The notes under the pieces: generated by a model | What the model was told of the DNA's origin: nothing | Seen by the model: only the letters and a program-made list of their open reading frames with translations | Database searches by the model: none | Translations under genes and position numbers: made by a program | Part shown: positions 1-9,253 of the stretch, piece after piece | Layout of the letters: each line of letters starts with the position of its first letter | Numbering within the stretch: the first letter of the stretch is position 1 | Assembly (NCBI GenBank): GCA_003574685.1 | Contig: QOCQ01000024.1 | Coordinates: forward strand, 1 to 64,000 | Reading direction: 5' to 3' | DNA: 64,000 bases | From: Rhodospirillaceae bacterium SYSU D60007 | GTDB lineage: Bacteria > Pseudomonadota > Alphaproteobacteria > Reyranellales > Reyranellaceae

Positions 1-2
1 GT

Positions 3-46
3 GTAACCGATGTATCCGGTCCAAACTGTTACCTATGTATCCGGCC
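3..46. repeat. Paired 19-bp direct repeats, IS-terminus-like
   Basis: Two copies of the motif GTWACCKATGTATCCGGYC lie at 3-21 and 28-46, 25 bp apart, agreeing at 16 of 19 positions. From memory, repeated motifs of the type TGTTACCTATGTMTCCGG occur at the ends of IS481-like or IS3-like elements in alphaproteobacteria, so this may be the edge of an insertion sequence lying left of the window. No transposase is visible here. The IS assignment is inference; the repeat is directly visible. Confidence 0.45.
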
Positions 47-56
47 GTACACCCCT

Positions 57-82
57 CCTCTCCCCGCCTTCGCGGGGAGAGG
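57..82. repeat. Palindromic hairpin, 11-bp perfect stem
   Basis: CCTCTCCCCGC (57-67) pairs perfectly with GCGGGGAGAGG (72-82) around the loop CTTC. A partial copy, GCGCGGGGAGAAGG, follows at about 121-134. The hairpin lies downstream of the minus-strand gene that ends at 178. It could stop that transcript or be one copy of a dispersed palindromic repeat. There is no T-run on either side, so a classical terminator is uncertain. Confidence 0.5.
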
Positions 83-177
83 ACAAAGAGCGCCAGATTT
101 CTCCGGACAGCCCTGCGCCTGCGCGGGGAGAAGGCAGAAAGGCAAGCGGGTCATGCAGGGGAGCGAGCCGGGTAACG

Positions 178-741
178 TCACCGTCCAATTCCCAATGCAC
201 GTTCGATCTCGAGGCGATGCAGCCCCGGAAAGGCGGCCGCCACCAGGGGCAGCAGCTCTTCGCGGTCGCGCGCATCGGGCGTCACGCCGAGGCACACGGC
301 ATAGACCCCGAGATTACCGATGGCAGCGCGCAGGCGCTGCTGCACCGGCCTGTCCCGGTCGCCGGGCAGCGGCCAGTGCGCTGCCAGCATGAGTTGCTCG
401 ACATGCTCGGCCGCCAGCTCGGCTTCCGCGACCCGCCGCCGTGCCGCTTCAACTGTCTCCGGCGGCGCCAGGGTCCACGCGCCCTCGCGGATGCGCTGAC
501 GCATGGCCCGCGCCAGCCGCACGACGCCCTCCTGCCACGGCTCGACCTCCGCCAGCAGCGCCTTCAGCCGGTCGACCGTGAGCGTGCCGCGCCCCGACGC
601 GCCCAGCCATACGCAGAGCAGCAGGACATTGACGTCTGCCTGGCGACGTTCCTGCAATCCGAGGCATCCGGCCGACACGCCCTCGGCGGCATAAACCTCC
701 AGCGAGAAGTTCCAGAACGGATGCGGCAGGAAGGCGCTCAT
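178..741 (-). CDS. TIGR02444 family protein (DUF2390)
   Basis: This 187-residue protein starts MSAFLPHPFWNFSLEVY and carries the family hallmark F-W-x-F-S-L-x-V-Y (residues 9-17), followed by GV..GCL.LQ and a D-V-N (36-38). The rest is alanine- and arginine-rich helix with no membrane segment or signal peptide, so it is probably cytosolic. The family is widespread in proteobacteria and its function is unknown. It is divergent from the small YdcH-like gene at 895, with 153 bp between the two starts. The overlapping plus-strand frame through this region has no recognisable motifs and is a shadow. Confidence 0.8.
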   Translation of the reverse strand: MSAFLPHPFWNFSLEVYAAEGVSAGCLGLQERRQADVNVLLLCVWLGASGRGTLTVDRLKALLAEVEPWQEGVVRLARAMRQRIREGAWTLAPPETVEAARRRVAEAELAAEHVEQLMLAAHWPLPGDRDRPVQQRLRAAIGNLGVYAVCLGVTPDARDREELLPLVAAAFPGLHRLEIERALGIGR

Positions 742-894
742 CGCCGCGATGCGCCCGGTCCCTGCATGAGGAGGCGCTCAGACCTGCGGCGGGCCGACGT
801 CCGGGCCTGCGTCCCGGCCGATGGCGTGCAAGACCCGTACCGCCGGGCGCGTTCATTTGCTAAGGTCGCCGCCCGACGGGTCTGGCCGGAAACA

Positions 895-1101
895 ATGGAA
901 GAACTCGACCTCGACGCCATCCGCGCCAAGCTGGCGGCGCTGCAGCAGGAACACCGCGACCTCGACGAGGTCATTGCCCGACTTGCCGAGAAGGCACCCT
1001 TCGACATGATCCAGTTGCAGCGGTTGAAGAAGCGCAAGCTTGGTCTGAAAGACCAGATTGCGGTGCTGGAAAGCAAGCTGATTCCCGATATCATCGCCTG
1101 A
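895..1101 (+). CDS. YdcH family small protein (DUF465)
   Basis: This 68-residue protein has the DUF465/YdcH pattern: a helix rich in E, R and L (H-R-D-L-D-E-V-I at about 22-29), then the core F-D-M-I-Q-L-Q-R-L-K-K-R-K-L-G-L-K-D-Q-I. It is predicted to be a helical hairpin or coiled coil. The family is common in alphaproteobacteria and its role is unresolved. The ATG at 895 fits the normal family length. The open frame runs much further upstream, but that part overlaps the TIGR02444 gene antisense and has no family similarity. The gene precedes the trehalose operon by 42 bp with a palindrome in between. Confidence 0.8.
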   Translation: MEELDLDAIRAKLAALQQEHRDLDEVIARLAEKAPFDMIQLQRLKKRKLGLKDQIAVLESKLIPDIIA

Positions 1102-1122
1102 CCGCCCTCAATTCCGCAATGT

Positions 1123-1138
1123 GGTCAACCGGTTGACC
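1123..1138. promoter_or_regulatory. 16-bp perfect palindrome, candidate operator of the ots operon
   Basis: GGTCAACCGGTTGACC is self-complementary over all 16 bases. It sits 22 bp after the YdcH stop and 6 bp before the otsB GTG. With no loop it is a poor hairpin but a typical dimeric repressor site (the GGT..ACC layout recalls GntR/FadR- or LacI-type operators). The regulator is not identified. Confidence 0.45.
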
Positions 1139-1143
1139 TGACG

Positions 1144-1938
1144 GTGCCCGGACCCGATGCTTTGTCGATGATGGATCGCCTGCTCGTGAAACGACAACAG
1201 CCCGCATCTCCCCCTTCACCGCAACAGCCGCCCCCCATTGGTTCGGACTGGGCGCTGTTTCTCGATCTCGACGGAACCCTGCTCGACCTTGCGCCTACCC
1301 CCACCTCCGTGGAGGTTCCTCCCGGGCTGATCGATGTGCTGCGCCGCCTGAGCGCGCGGCTTGGCGGCGCGCTGGCGATCGTCACCGGCCGGCCGCTGGA
1401 GGACATCGACCGCTTGCTCGCGCCGCTGCGGCTGCCGGTTGCCGGCAATCACGGTGCCTCGGCGCGCCTGCCGGATGGCACGACCCGGGCCCTGGCAGAG
1501 TTCGCGCCATTGCCGCCCGAATGGCTGCCGCACGCCGAAGAGGCCTGCGCCACCTGGCCGGGTGTGATTGTCGAGCCCAAACCCTACTCGATCGCGCTGC
1601 ATTACAGGCAGGCGCCCGAGCGGGAGTTCGACATCCTCGCGCTCGCCCGCGAGCTGGTCGGCGGCCATCCGGACTACGAGATCCTCAAGGCCCACTACGC
1701 CTACGAGGTGCGGCCGCAGCAGGCGACCAAGGGACTCGCGATCGAGCGGCTGATGGAATTGGCACCCTTCCGTGGGCGCATTCCCGTCTTTGTCGGCGAT
1801 GACGAGACAGACGAGAGTGCCCGCGCGGCTGCCCGGCAACTGGGCGGCATCGGTCTGGATGTGGCCCCCTCCTTCGGCGGCAGCGCCGGACGCGTGCGGC
1901 AATGGCTGGCATCCGCGGTTGCGGGCGATGGAGCATAA
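1144..1938 (+). CDS. otsB: Trehalose-6-phosphate phosphatase (HAD superfamily)
   Basis: It dephosphorylates trehalose-6-phosphate to trehalose in the cytosol. Of 264 residues, HAD motif I D-L-D-G-T is at 41-45 (nucleophile D41), V-T-G-R-P follows near 78-82, and the metal-binding motif G-D-D-E-T-D-E is at 218-224, as in OtsB. The substrate-gripping E-x-K-x5-A-L-H-Y stretch (VEPKPYSIALHY) is also present. The GTG start at 1144 is used here; ATG codons at 1168 and 1171 are alternatives with no better ribosome site. It is the first gene of otsB-GH15-otsA; the stop TAA is 2 bp before the next ATG, so translation is probably coupled. Confidence 0.9.
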   Translation: MPGPDALSMMDRLLVKRQQPASPPSPQQPPPIGSDWALFLDLDGTLLDLAPTPTSVEVPPGLIDVLRRLSARLGGALAIVTGRPLEDIDRLLAPLRLPVAGNHGASARLPDGTTRALAEFAPLPPEWLPHAEEACATWPGVIVEPKPYSIALHYRQAPEREFDILALARELVGGHPDYEILKAHYAYEVRPQQATKGLAIERLMELAPFRGRIPVFVGDDETDESARAAARQLGGIGLDVAPSFGGSAGRVRQWLASAVAGDGA

Positions 1939-1940
1939 CG

Positions 1941-3715
1941 ATGCGGCAACTCGACCTGGCGCCGGTCGGCAATTGCGCCATCGCATCTCTCGTGGACCGA
2001 AACGGACGGCATGTCTGGCACTGCCACCCCAGGCTGGACGGCGATCCGGTATTCAATGCGCTGGTCAATGGCGAGTCGCCCGAGACGGGCTATATGGACG
2101 TGGTGCTGCGCGATCTGGCGCGCACCGAACAGGCCTATGTGCGCAACACATCCGTACTGGAGACCATCCTCGAGGACCGGCATGGCGCGCGGGTGCGCGT
2201 CTATGACCTTGCGCCGCGTTTCGAGCGCTTCGGCCGCGTCTATCGGCCGCCGATGCTGGTGCGCCGCATCGAACCGATGTCCGGTCACTGCCGTGTGAAG
2301 GTGCGGATCCGCCCCAGCTATGATCATGGCGCCGTTGCGGCGCACCCCATCTCCGGCAGCAATCACATCCGCTATGTCTCGCCCGGGCTCACCGTGCGCA
2401 TCACGACAGACATGCCGGTGTCGTTCCTGCTGCAGGAAGTCGAGTTCGTGCTTGATCGGCCGCTGAACTTTTTCCTGACACCTGACGAGACGCTGCCCGA
2501 CAAGCCCGACGCCTTCGCGCGCGAATTGCTGGAGGAAACCACCGCCTACTGGCAGAACTGGGTGCGCGGGCTGGCTGTGCCGTTCGACTGGCAGGAAGCG
2601 GTGATCCGCGCGGCCATCACCCTGAAACTGTGCAGCTTCGAGGACAGCGGCGGCATTATCGCGGCGCTGACCACATCAATTCCGGAATCCCCGGACAGTG
2701 GCCGCAACTGGGACTATCGCTTCTGCTGGCTGCGCGATGCGTTCTTTACCGTCAACGCGCTGAACCGTCTGGGCGCGACGCGCACGATGGAGAACTACAT
2801 CCGCTATCTGCTCGCGGCCGTGCTGGGCCAGGGCGGCGCGCCAATGATGCCGCTCTATCCCATCGTGCCGGGCAGTTCGTTGACGGAAATCGAGGCCACG
2901 GCGCTCACGGGCTTCCGCGGCATGGGACCGGTGCGCATCGGCAACGCGGCCGCCAGCCAGCGGCAGAACGACGTCTATGGCTCGCTGATTCTGGCGACGG
3001 CGCAAATGTTCTGGGATGGACGTCTGCCCAGTCCGGGCGGGGCCGATCTCTACCGGCTGCTGAAGCCGATCGCCAAGCGCGCCGCAAAGGATGCGCTGAA
3101 ATCCGATTCCGGCATATGGGAGTTCCGCGGGCGGCGGCGGATCCATACCTTCTCCGCCGCCATGTGCTGGGCGGCGCTGCATCGGATGGCGATGATCGCC
3201 AGCCGCGTTGGACAGCAATCCGATGCCGCCGACTGGACGAGTCGCGCCGCTGCGCTGCGCGACGAGATCATGCAACGCGCGCTGCACGCAGAGGGATGGT
3301 TCGCCGGAAGTTTCGGCGGCACCGAGACGGATGCATCGCTGTTGCTGCTGCCCGAGATTGGCCTGGTGCAGGCCAATGACGAGCGCTTTTCGCGGACCCT
3401 GCGGATCATCGAACGGCGCCTGCTGCGCAACGGCTTCGTAATGCGCTACGACGAGGCGGACGATTTCGGCGCACCGGACTGTGCGTTTCTGGTCTGTACC
3501 TTCTGGTATATCGACGCCCTGGTTGCAACCGGGCGGCGGCAAGAAGCGTTGGAGTTGTTCGAGAACGTGCTGGCCCGGCGCAATCACGTCGGCCTGCTGT
3601 CCGAGGATGTTCATCCTCAGGACGGCACGCTCTGGGGGAACTTTCCCCAGACCTACTCCATGGTGGGCCTCATCCTGTCGGCGATGCGGCTGAGCCGGAG
3701 CTGGGAGGAAGGCCT

Positions 3716-3731
<16 letters not shown>
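1941..3731 (+). CDS. Glycoside hydrolase family 15 protein (glucoamylase/trehalase-like)
   Basis: This 596-residue (alpha/alpha)6-barrel enzyme of family GH15 probably hydrolyses an alpha-glucoside linked to trehalose metabolism. N-W-D-Y-R-F-C-W-L-R-D-A begins at about residue 256. G-I-W-E-F-R-G supplies the presumed general acid E394. S-E-D-V-H-P near 555, followed by G-N-F-P-Q-T-Y-S, supplies the presumed base. The usual D-V-Y-G-E motif reads D-V-Y-G-S here, which may alter a subsite. Start 1941 (MRQLDLAPVGN) is 3 bp after otsB; an in-frame ATG at 1902 lies inside otsB and is less likely. The 3' end overlaps otsA by 16 bp. There is no signal peptide. Whether the substrate is trehalose, maltose or another glucan cannot be decided from sequence alone. 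Confidence 0.85.
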
Positions 3732-5122
<1,391 letters not shown>

Positions 5123-5146
5123 CGCGGATTTCCCAGCCTCTCCCCT

Positions 5147-5192
5147 GCCGGGAGCGCCGCTTTAGTGGCGCCGGCGGCGAGCCAACGCCGCC
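5147..5192. terminator. GC-rich hairpins between convergent otsA and acyl-CoA dehydrogenase
   Basis: GGCGGCG (5173-5179) pairs with CGCCGCC (5186-5192) across AGCCAA, between two genes transcribed towards each other. Just upstream, 5147-5172 is a degenerate copy of the palindromic repeat found intact at 24196-24333 (shared GCCGGGAGCGC and AGTGGCGC). No U-tract follows. It probably acts as a transcription or mRNA-end barrier for both genes. Confidence 0.4.
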
Positions 5193-5195
5193 AGC

Positions 5196-6341
5196 TCACC
5201 GTGCGAACAGGCTGCGTGCGATGATGGTCTTCATCACCTCGATCGAGCCGCCGGCGATTTTGGTGTAACGCGCATCGGCGAAGGCACGCGCGATCGGGTA
5301 TTCGGTCATGTAGCCGTAGCCGCCGTGCAACTGCAGGCACTCGTCGACCACCTCGCATTGCAGCTCGGTAGTCGTCATCTTGGCCATTGCCGCGTCGACG
5401 GCGTCGAACCTCCGTTCCAGATGCAGCTCGATGCAACGGTCGACCAGCACGCGCTGGGCCACGATCCGGGCCTTCATCTCGGCAATCTTGAACTGCGTGT
5501 TCTGGAAGGCCGCGATCGGCTTGCCGAAGGCCTCTCGCTGCGTGACATAGTCGATGGTCCAGTCCAGCGCCGCTTCGCAGGCTGCCACGGCCTTCACTGC
5601 CTGGGTGAGGCGTTCCTGCGCCAGCTCGTTCATCAGCAGGGCGAAACCCTGACCTTCGGCGGCCAGGATGTTGCCGGCCGGCACACGCACCTGGTCGAAG
5701 AACAGCTCGGACGTATCCTGCGAATGCATGCCGATCTTCTTGAGCTGCCGGCCGCGACGGAAGCCCGGCCGGTCCGTCTCGACCACGATCAGACTCATCC
5801 CTTTGGCGCCCTGACGCGGATCGGTCTTGCAGGCGACGATCACCAGGTCGGCGGTCTGGCCGTTGGAGATGAACACCTTCTGGCCGCTGATCACGTAGTC
5901 GTCGCCGTCGCGCACTGCCGTCGTGCGGATCGCCTGCAGGTCGGAGCCTGCCGAGGGCTCGGTCATCGCGATGGCGCCGATCGCTGCGCCGCTCGCCATG
6001 CGGCTGAGCCAGGCGCGTTTGAGCTGCTCGCTGCCGTACTTCAGAATGTAGGGCGCCACGATGTCGGAATGCAGGCTGAAGAATACCCCCGTGGCTCCGG
6101 CGCGACCCAGTTCTTCCATCACGATGACGCTGTGACGGAAATCGCCACCCTGTCCGCCATATTCTTCCGGCACGTCGCATAGCAGCAGGCCGGCCTTCCC
6201 GGCCTTGAGCCACACGTCGCGCGGCACCCGCGCGTCCTGTTCCCACTGGTAGTAATGTGGTGCGATCTCGCGGTCGACGAACCGGCGCGCGGTCTCGCGG
6301 AACATCTCGTGCTCGGGGGAGAAGATCGTGCGGGGAATCAT
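5196..6341 (-). CDS. Acyl-CoA dehydrogenase family protein
   Basis: This is a 381-residue FAD-dependent alpha,beta-dehydrogenase of acyl-CoA thioesters; electrons would pass to ETF. The N-terminal helical domain has E-Y-G-G-Q-G. The FAD/substrate loop is [18 protein letters not shown] opens the C-terminal domain, and the catalytic base is probably E368 in [17 protein letters not shown] near the end is standard. It stands alone on the minus strand, divergent from purE, and no neighbour gives a substrate. It differs clearly from the two AtuD-like dehydrogenases further along. The long antisense and shifted frames across it are shadows. Confidence 0.9.
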   Translation of the reverse strand: MIPRTIFSPEHEMFRETARRFVDREIAPHYYQWEQDARVPRDVWLKAGKAGLLLCDVPEEYGGQGGDFRHSVIVMEELGRAGATGVFFSLHSDIVAPYILKYGSEQLKRAWLSRMASGAAIGAIAMTEPSAGSDLQAIRTTAVRDGDDYVISGQKVFISNGQTADLVIVACKTDPRQGAKGMSLIVVETDRPGFRRGRQLKKIGMHSQDTSELFFDQVRVPAGNILAAEGQGFALLMNELAQERLTQAVKAVAACEAALDWTIDYVTQREAFGKPIAAFQNTQFKIAEMKARIVAQRVLVDRCIELHLERRFDAVDAAMAKMTTTELQCEVVDECLQLHGGYGYMTEYPIARAFADARYTKIAGGSIEVMKTIIARSLFAR

Positions 6342-6443
6342 GGTCGTGCCGATGGCTCCAGGAATGCCGATGTTCTGCGGAGTTCGGCGGGCGAAGCCAA
6401 GCGACGGATGCCTGCGATACCGGCTCGCGAAATAATCGCATGC

Positions 6444-6471
6444 TTGCGGGCCCGGCGGCGATTCCTATACT
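6444..6471 (+). promoter_or_regulatory. Candidate sigma70-type promoter of purEK
   Basis: TTGCGG (6444-6449) and TATACT (6466-6471) are separated by 16 bp and lie 47 bp upstream of the purE ATG, in the gap divergent from the acyl-CoA dehydrogenase gene. The match to -35/-10 hexamers is good for so GC-rich a genome. No transcript evidence is available. Confidence 0.45.
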
Positions 6472-6518
6472 CGCCGCTCCCTCGGCGCGGCGCGCGACCG
6501 GGCGGCACGGGACGAGGC

Positions 6519-7040
6519 ATGGCAAAGCGCAAGGCCGGCAAGGCGACGCGGCCCCTGGTCGGGGTCATCATGGGAAGCCAATCCGACTGGAGCACGATGA
6601 AGCATGCCGCTGACATGCTGGCGACGCTGGGCGTGCCTTACGAAACGCGCATTGTGTCCGCCCATCGCACGCCGCGGCGCATGATGGAGTACGCCGCCGC
6701 CGCCAGGTCCCGCGGTCTCAAGGTGATCATCGCTGGCGCCGGCGGCGCGGCGCATCTTCCGGGCATGACCGCGTCGCTCACCGCACTGCCTGTTCTCGGC
6801 GTGCCGGTCGAGAGCCAGGCGCTCAAGGGCATGGACAGCCTGATGAGCATCGTGCAGATGCCAGGCGGTGTACCGGTCGGCACGCTGGCGATCGGCAAGG
6901 CTGGCGCAACCAACGCCGGCCTGATGGCAGCCAGCATTGTCGGCCTGTCGGATCCGAAGATCATGGCCGCGGTCGAGGCGTGGCGCGCACGTCAGACGCA
7001 GGCGGTCGCCGACCACCCCGCGCCAGAGAAGGCCTCGTGA
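6519..7040 (+). CDS. purE: 5-(carboxyamino)imidazole ribonucleotide mutase (class I PurE)
   Basis: It converts N5-CAIR to CAIR in de novo purine synthesis. The 173 residues contain G-S-Q-S-D-W (19-24), S-A-H-R-T-P (47-52) and [11 protein letters not shown], the class I PurE phosphate- and substrate-binding motifs. ATG 6519 gives the normal length; the longer in-frame extension back to 6255 overlaps the divergent dehydrogenase and is rejected. The stop overlaps the purK GTG in a GTGA junction, so the two are translationally coupled. A candidate promoter lies at 6444-6471. Confidence 0.95.
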   Translation: MAKRKAGKATRPLVGVIMGSQSDWSTMKHAADMLATLGVPYETRIVSAHRTPRRMMEYAAAARSRGLKVIIAGAGGAAHLPGMTASLTALPVLGVPVESQALKGMDSLMSIVQMPGGVPVGTLAIGKAGATNAGLMAASIVGLSDPKIMAAVEAWRARQTQAVADHPAPEKAS

Positions 7041-8116
7041 GCCGTCGCGCCGTGCTGCCGCCGGGATCGACGATCGGCATTCTGGGCGGCGGGCAGCTTG
7101 GACGCATGACAGCGCTTGCCGCAGCCAATCTCGGCTATCGCTGCCATATCTATGCACCCGACGCGCATGCGCCGGCCTTCGACGTTTCCGCGAGCCACAC
7201 GCAGGCGCCGTACGAAGACCAGGCAGCGCTGCGTGACTTTGCCAGCCAGGTCGATGTCGCCACCTACGAGTTCGAGAACGTACCGGTGGCCTGTGTCGAG
7301 TTCCTGGCACCGCTGGTACCGGTGCATCCTGGCGCCGACTTGCTGCGCACGGCGCAACACCGGGGGCGGGAGAAGGCGTTCTTCCAGCGCATCGGCGTGC
7401 CGGTGGCGCCCTTCGCGCTCGCCGATAGCGAAGCGGCCCTGACGGCAGCGGCGCAACAGGTCGGCCTGCCCGCCATCGTCAAGACGACGACCGAGGGCTA
7501 TGACGGCAAGGGGCAGGCGCGGGTGAATGCCGGCACCGATCTGGCGGCCTTGTGGGCAGCATTGGGCAGACGCGAGCTGATCGTCGAGGCGGTCATCGAC
7601 TTTGTCGCCGAAGCCTCGGTGATTGCCGTGCGCGCTGCCGACGGCACCGTCCGCTGTTTCCCCATCGGCCGCAACGTGCACCGCAACGGCATTCTCCACA
7701 CCACGACCGTGCCCGGTGGCTTCGATCCCGCGCTGCTGCGGCAGGCCGAAGAGATCGGCCGGCGTGCTGCCGAGGCGGTCGATCTCATCGGCGTGCTGTG
7801 CGTGGAGCTGTTCATCACCCGGGATGGGCGGGTGCTGGCCAACGAGATGGCCCCTCGACCGCACAATTCAGGCCACTGGACCCAGGATGGCTGCGTCACC
7901 AGCCAGTTCGAACAGCTCGTCAGGGCGATCTCGGGATTGCCGCTGGGGCTGGTGGATCTGCGCGTACGCCAGGTGGTGATGACCAACCTGATCGGCGCTG
8001 AGGCTGATCAATGGCAGGCGATCGCGGGCGAGGCGAACGCGAAGCTGCATCTCTATGGCAAGCGCGAGGCCCGGCCCGGCCGCAAGATGGGCCACGTCAA
8101 CCGCCTGACACTGTAA
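7037..8116 (+). CDS. purK: 5-(carboxyamino)imidazole ribonucleotide synthase
   Basis: This ATP-grasp enzyme makes N5-CAIR from AIR, bicarbonate and ATP, the substrate of PurE. The 359 residues open with [11 protein letters not shown]. The ATP-grasp core has [12 protein letters not shown], and the substrate and metal region reads [12 protein letters not shown]. The GTG start at 7037 overlaps the purE stop by 4 bp. The gene ends 2 bp before the convergent COQ9 gene, with no room for a separate terminator. Confidence 0.95.
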   Translation: MSRRAVLPPGSTIGILGGGQLGRMTALAAANLGYRCHIYAPDAHAPAFDVSASHTQAPYEDQAALRDFASQVDVATYEFENVPVACVEFLAPLVPVHPGADLLRTAQHRGREKAFFQRIGVPVAPFALADSEAALTAAAQQVGLPAIVKTTTEGYDGKGQARVNAGTDLAALWAALGRRELIVEAVIDFVAEASVIAVRAADGTVRCFPIGRNVHRNGILHTTTVPGGFDPALLRQAEEIGRRAAEAVDLIGVLCVELFITRDGRVLANEMAPRPHNSGHWTQDGCVTSQFEQLVRAISGLPLGLVDLRVRQVVMTNLIGAEADQWQAIAGEANAKLHLYGKREARPGRKMGHVNRLTL

Positions 8117-8118
8117 GG

Positions 8119-8748
8119 TCAGCGCGCCGGGCGCGTCCGCCAGCGCTCGCCAAAGCTGCGCACACGCGACTTGAGCTTCTCGAACTGCATCACGTCGCTG
8201 ATACGCCGGTCCAGGAAAGCCCACGTCGCCGACAGCCCCTCGGACCGGTCGTTGAGCCAGTAGAGCACGGTTGAGGAGTACACCCCGGCCAGGGTCGCCC
8301 GCTTGGTATAAAAGCTGAAATCCGCCGACCGGTCGCCGGCCGCATACCAGATGGCATCGACGGTCCGGTAAAGCAGCCGTGCCGCCAGCGGCGCATTGGT
8401 GGGCAGCGCGAGGATCGACAGCGCACGGCGCACCGCCTCTCGATGGGCGGTGTTCTGCTCCAGGCGCACCCGGATCGCCAGCGTGATCCGGTCCCGGATC
8501 TTGAGGCTGCCAATGCCGCGGCGCTCCAACTCCTCCACCATGCGCCGATCGGCGCGCCGGCTGTGGTACTCGATCATCTCGAGCGCGCCGCCGGGGAAGG
8601 CCAGCGCCGCCTCCTCGGCGGTGATGGCTCCGTCGCGCACCGCCGCCCGCACGCCGGCCGGCCCCCACCCGTCAAAGGCAACGTTGAACAACATGGCGTC
8701 GAGCACGCGGTCTCTGAGACTGTCGCCGGCAGCCGATTTGTCTTCCAT
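8119..8748 (-). CDS. COQ9 family protein (ubiquinone biosynthesis accessory)
   Basis: This 209-residue protein matches the alphaproteobacterial and mitochondrial COQ9 family: a helical N-terminal part (L-D-A-M-L-F-N-V-A-F-D-G-W) resembling a TetR fold, then D-A-I-W-Y-A-A-G-D-R-S-A-D-F-S-F-Y-T-K-R, which is highly conserved in COQ9. Known eukaryotic COQ9 is a lipid-binding partner of the COQ7 hydroxylase; the bacterial role is inferred. ATG 8748 is chosen over the upstream in-frame start at 8832, which adds unrelated residues. It is divergent from rpsU, a pairing I recall in other alphaproteobacteria. Confidence 0.85.
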   Translation of the reverse strand: MEDKSAAGDSLRDRVLDAMLFNVAFDGWGPAGVRAAVRDGAITAEEAALAFPGGALEMIEYHSRRADRRMVEELERRGIGSLKIRDRITLAIRVRLEQNTAHREAVRRALSILALPTNAPLAARLLYRTVDAIWYAAGDRSADFSFYTKRATLAGVYSSTVLYWLNDRSEGLSATWAFLDRRISDVMQFEKLKSRVRSFGERWRTRPAR

Positions 8749-8891
8749 GGCGGCGCTCCTTGCTAACCCGTTTGAGGATATAGGCAATTTCGCCCTCGTT
8801 GGCAGGTCCGCCAGGCAAGAATTCGGACGCACGGACGCTTGCCGGTCAGGCTTCCCTTGTGCGCCCTGCTGTGATACCTACCCGCCTCCGA

Positions 8892-8913
8892 TGCCGGGCG
8901 CCCGCGCCCGGCA
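8892..8913 (+). promoter_or_regulatory. 22-bp inverted repeat in the rpsU leader
   Basis: TGCCGGGCGC (8892-8901) is complementary to GCGCCCGGCA (8904-8913), separated by 2 bp, about 16-20 bp upstream of the ribosome-binding GGAGAG. As RNA it would form a very stable stem just ahead of the rpsU start region. It may affect mRNA stability or translation, or be a DNA operator. No family was recognised. Confidence 0.4.
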
Positions 8914-8946
8914 ATGACCCGATTCCAGAGAGGAGAGTGAATCCCA

Positions 8947-9150
8947 GTGCAGGTCCTGGTCCGCGACAACAACGTCGATCAAGCGCTGCGCGTGCTGAAA
9001 AAGAAGCTCCAGCGCGAGGGCGTTTTCCGCGAGATGAAGCTGCGTCGCAACTACGAGAAGCCGTCGGAACGCCGCGCGCGCGAGCGCGCCGAGGCCGTGC
9101 GCCGCGTGCGCAAGCTGATGCGCAAGCGCATGGAGCGCGAGGGCTACTAG
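8947..9150 (+). CDS. rpsU: 30S ribosomal protein S21
   Basis: S21 is a small-subunit protein close to the anti-Shine-Dalgarno region. The 67-residue sequence begins [18 protein letters not shown] and ends in a very basic helix, as in bacterial S21. The start is GTG at 8947, preceded by the strong site GAGAGGAGAG about 10 bp upstream. It is monocistronic, with its own leader palindrome (8892-8913) and a strong intrinsic terminator (9178-9210). Confidence 0.97.
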   Translation: MQVLVRDNNVDQALRVLKKKLQREGVFREMKLRRNYEKPSERRARERAEAVRRVRKLMRKRMEREGY

Positions 9151-9177
9151 CCCGTCCGCCCCCTTGGAACCTCTCGA

Positions 9178-9210
9178 AGCCCCCGCCGCCGCGGGGGCTT
9201 TGGTTTTTCG
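9178..9210 (+). terminator. Rho-independent terminator of rpsU
   Basis: AGCCCCCGC (9178-9186) pairs perfectly with GCGGGGGCT (9191-9199) around CGCC, followed by TTGGTTTTT. A 9-bp GC stem plus a T-rich tract 28 bp after the rpsU stop is a textbook intrinsic terminator, the clearest in the window. Confidence 0.9.
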
Positions 9211-9253
9211 GCGGTCCGGCGGTACGCTTCAGCGTCGCTTGGCGAGGAACGAC

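Noticed and set aside
2676-3614. 312-codon minus-strand frame inside GH15
   Set aside because: Antisense shadow of a strongly supported enzyme gene.
6255-6518. N-terminal extension of PurE by 88 residues
   Set aside because: It overlaps the divergent dehydrogenase gene and the candidate promoter; PurE family length begins at 6519.
8749-8946. tRNA or other small RNA gene in the rpsU upstream gap
   Set aside because: No cloverleaf or T-arm consensus; only the leader inverted repeat was found.
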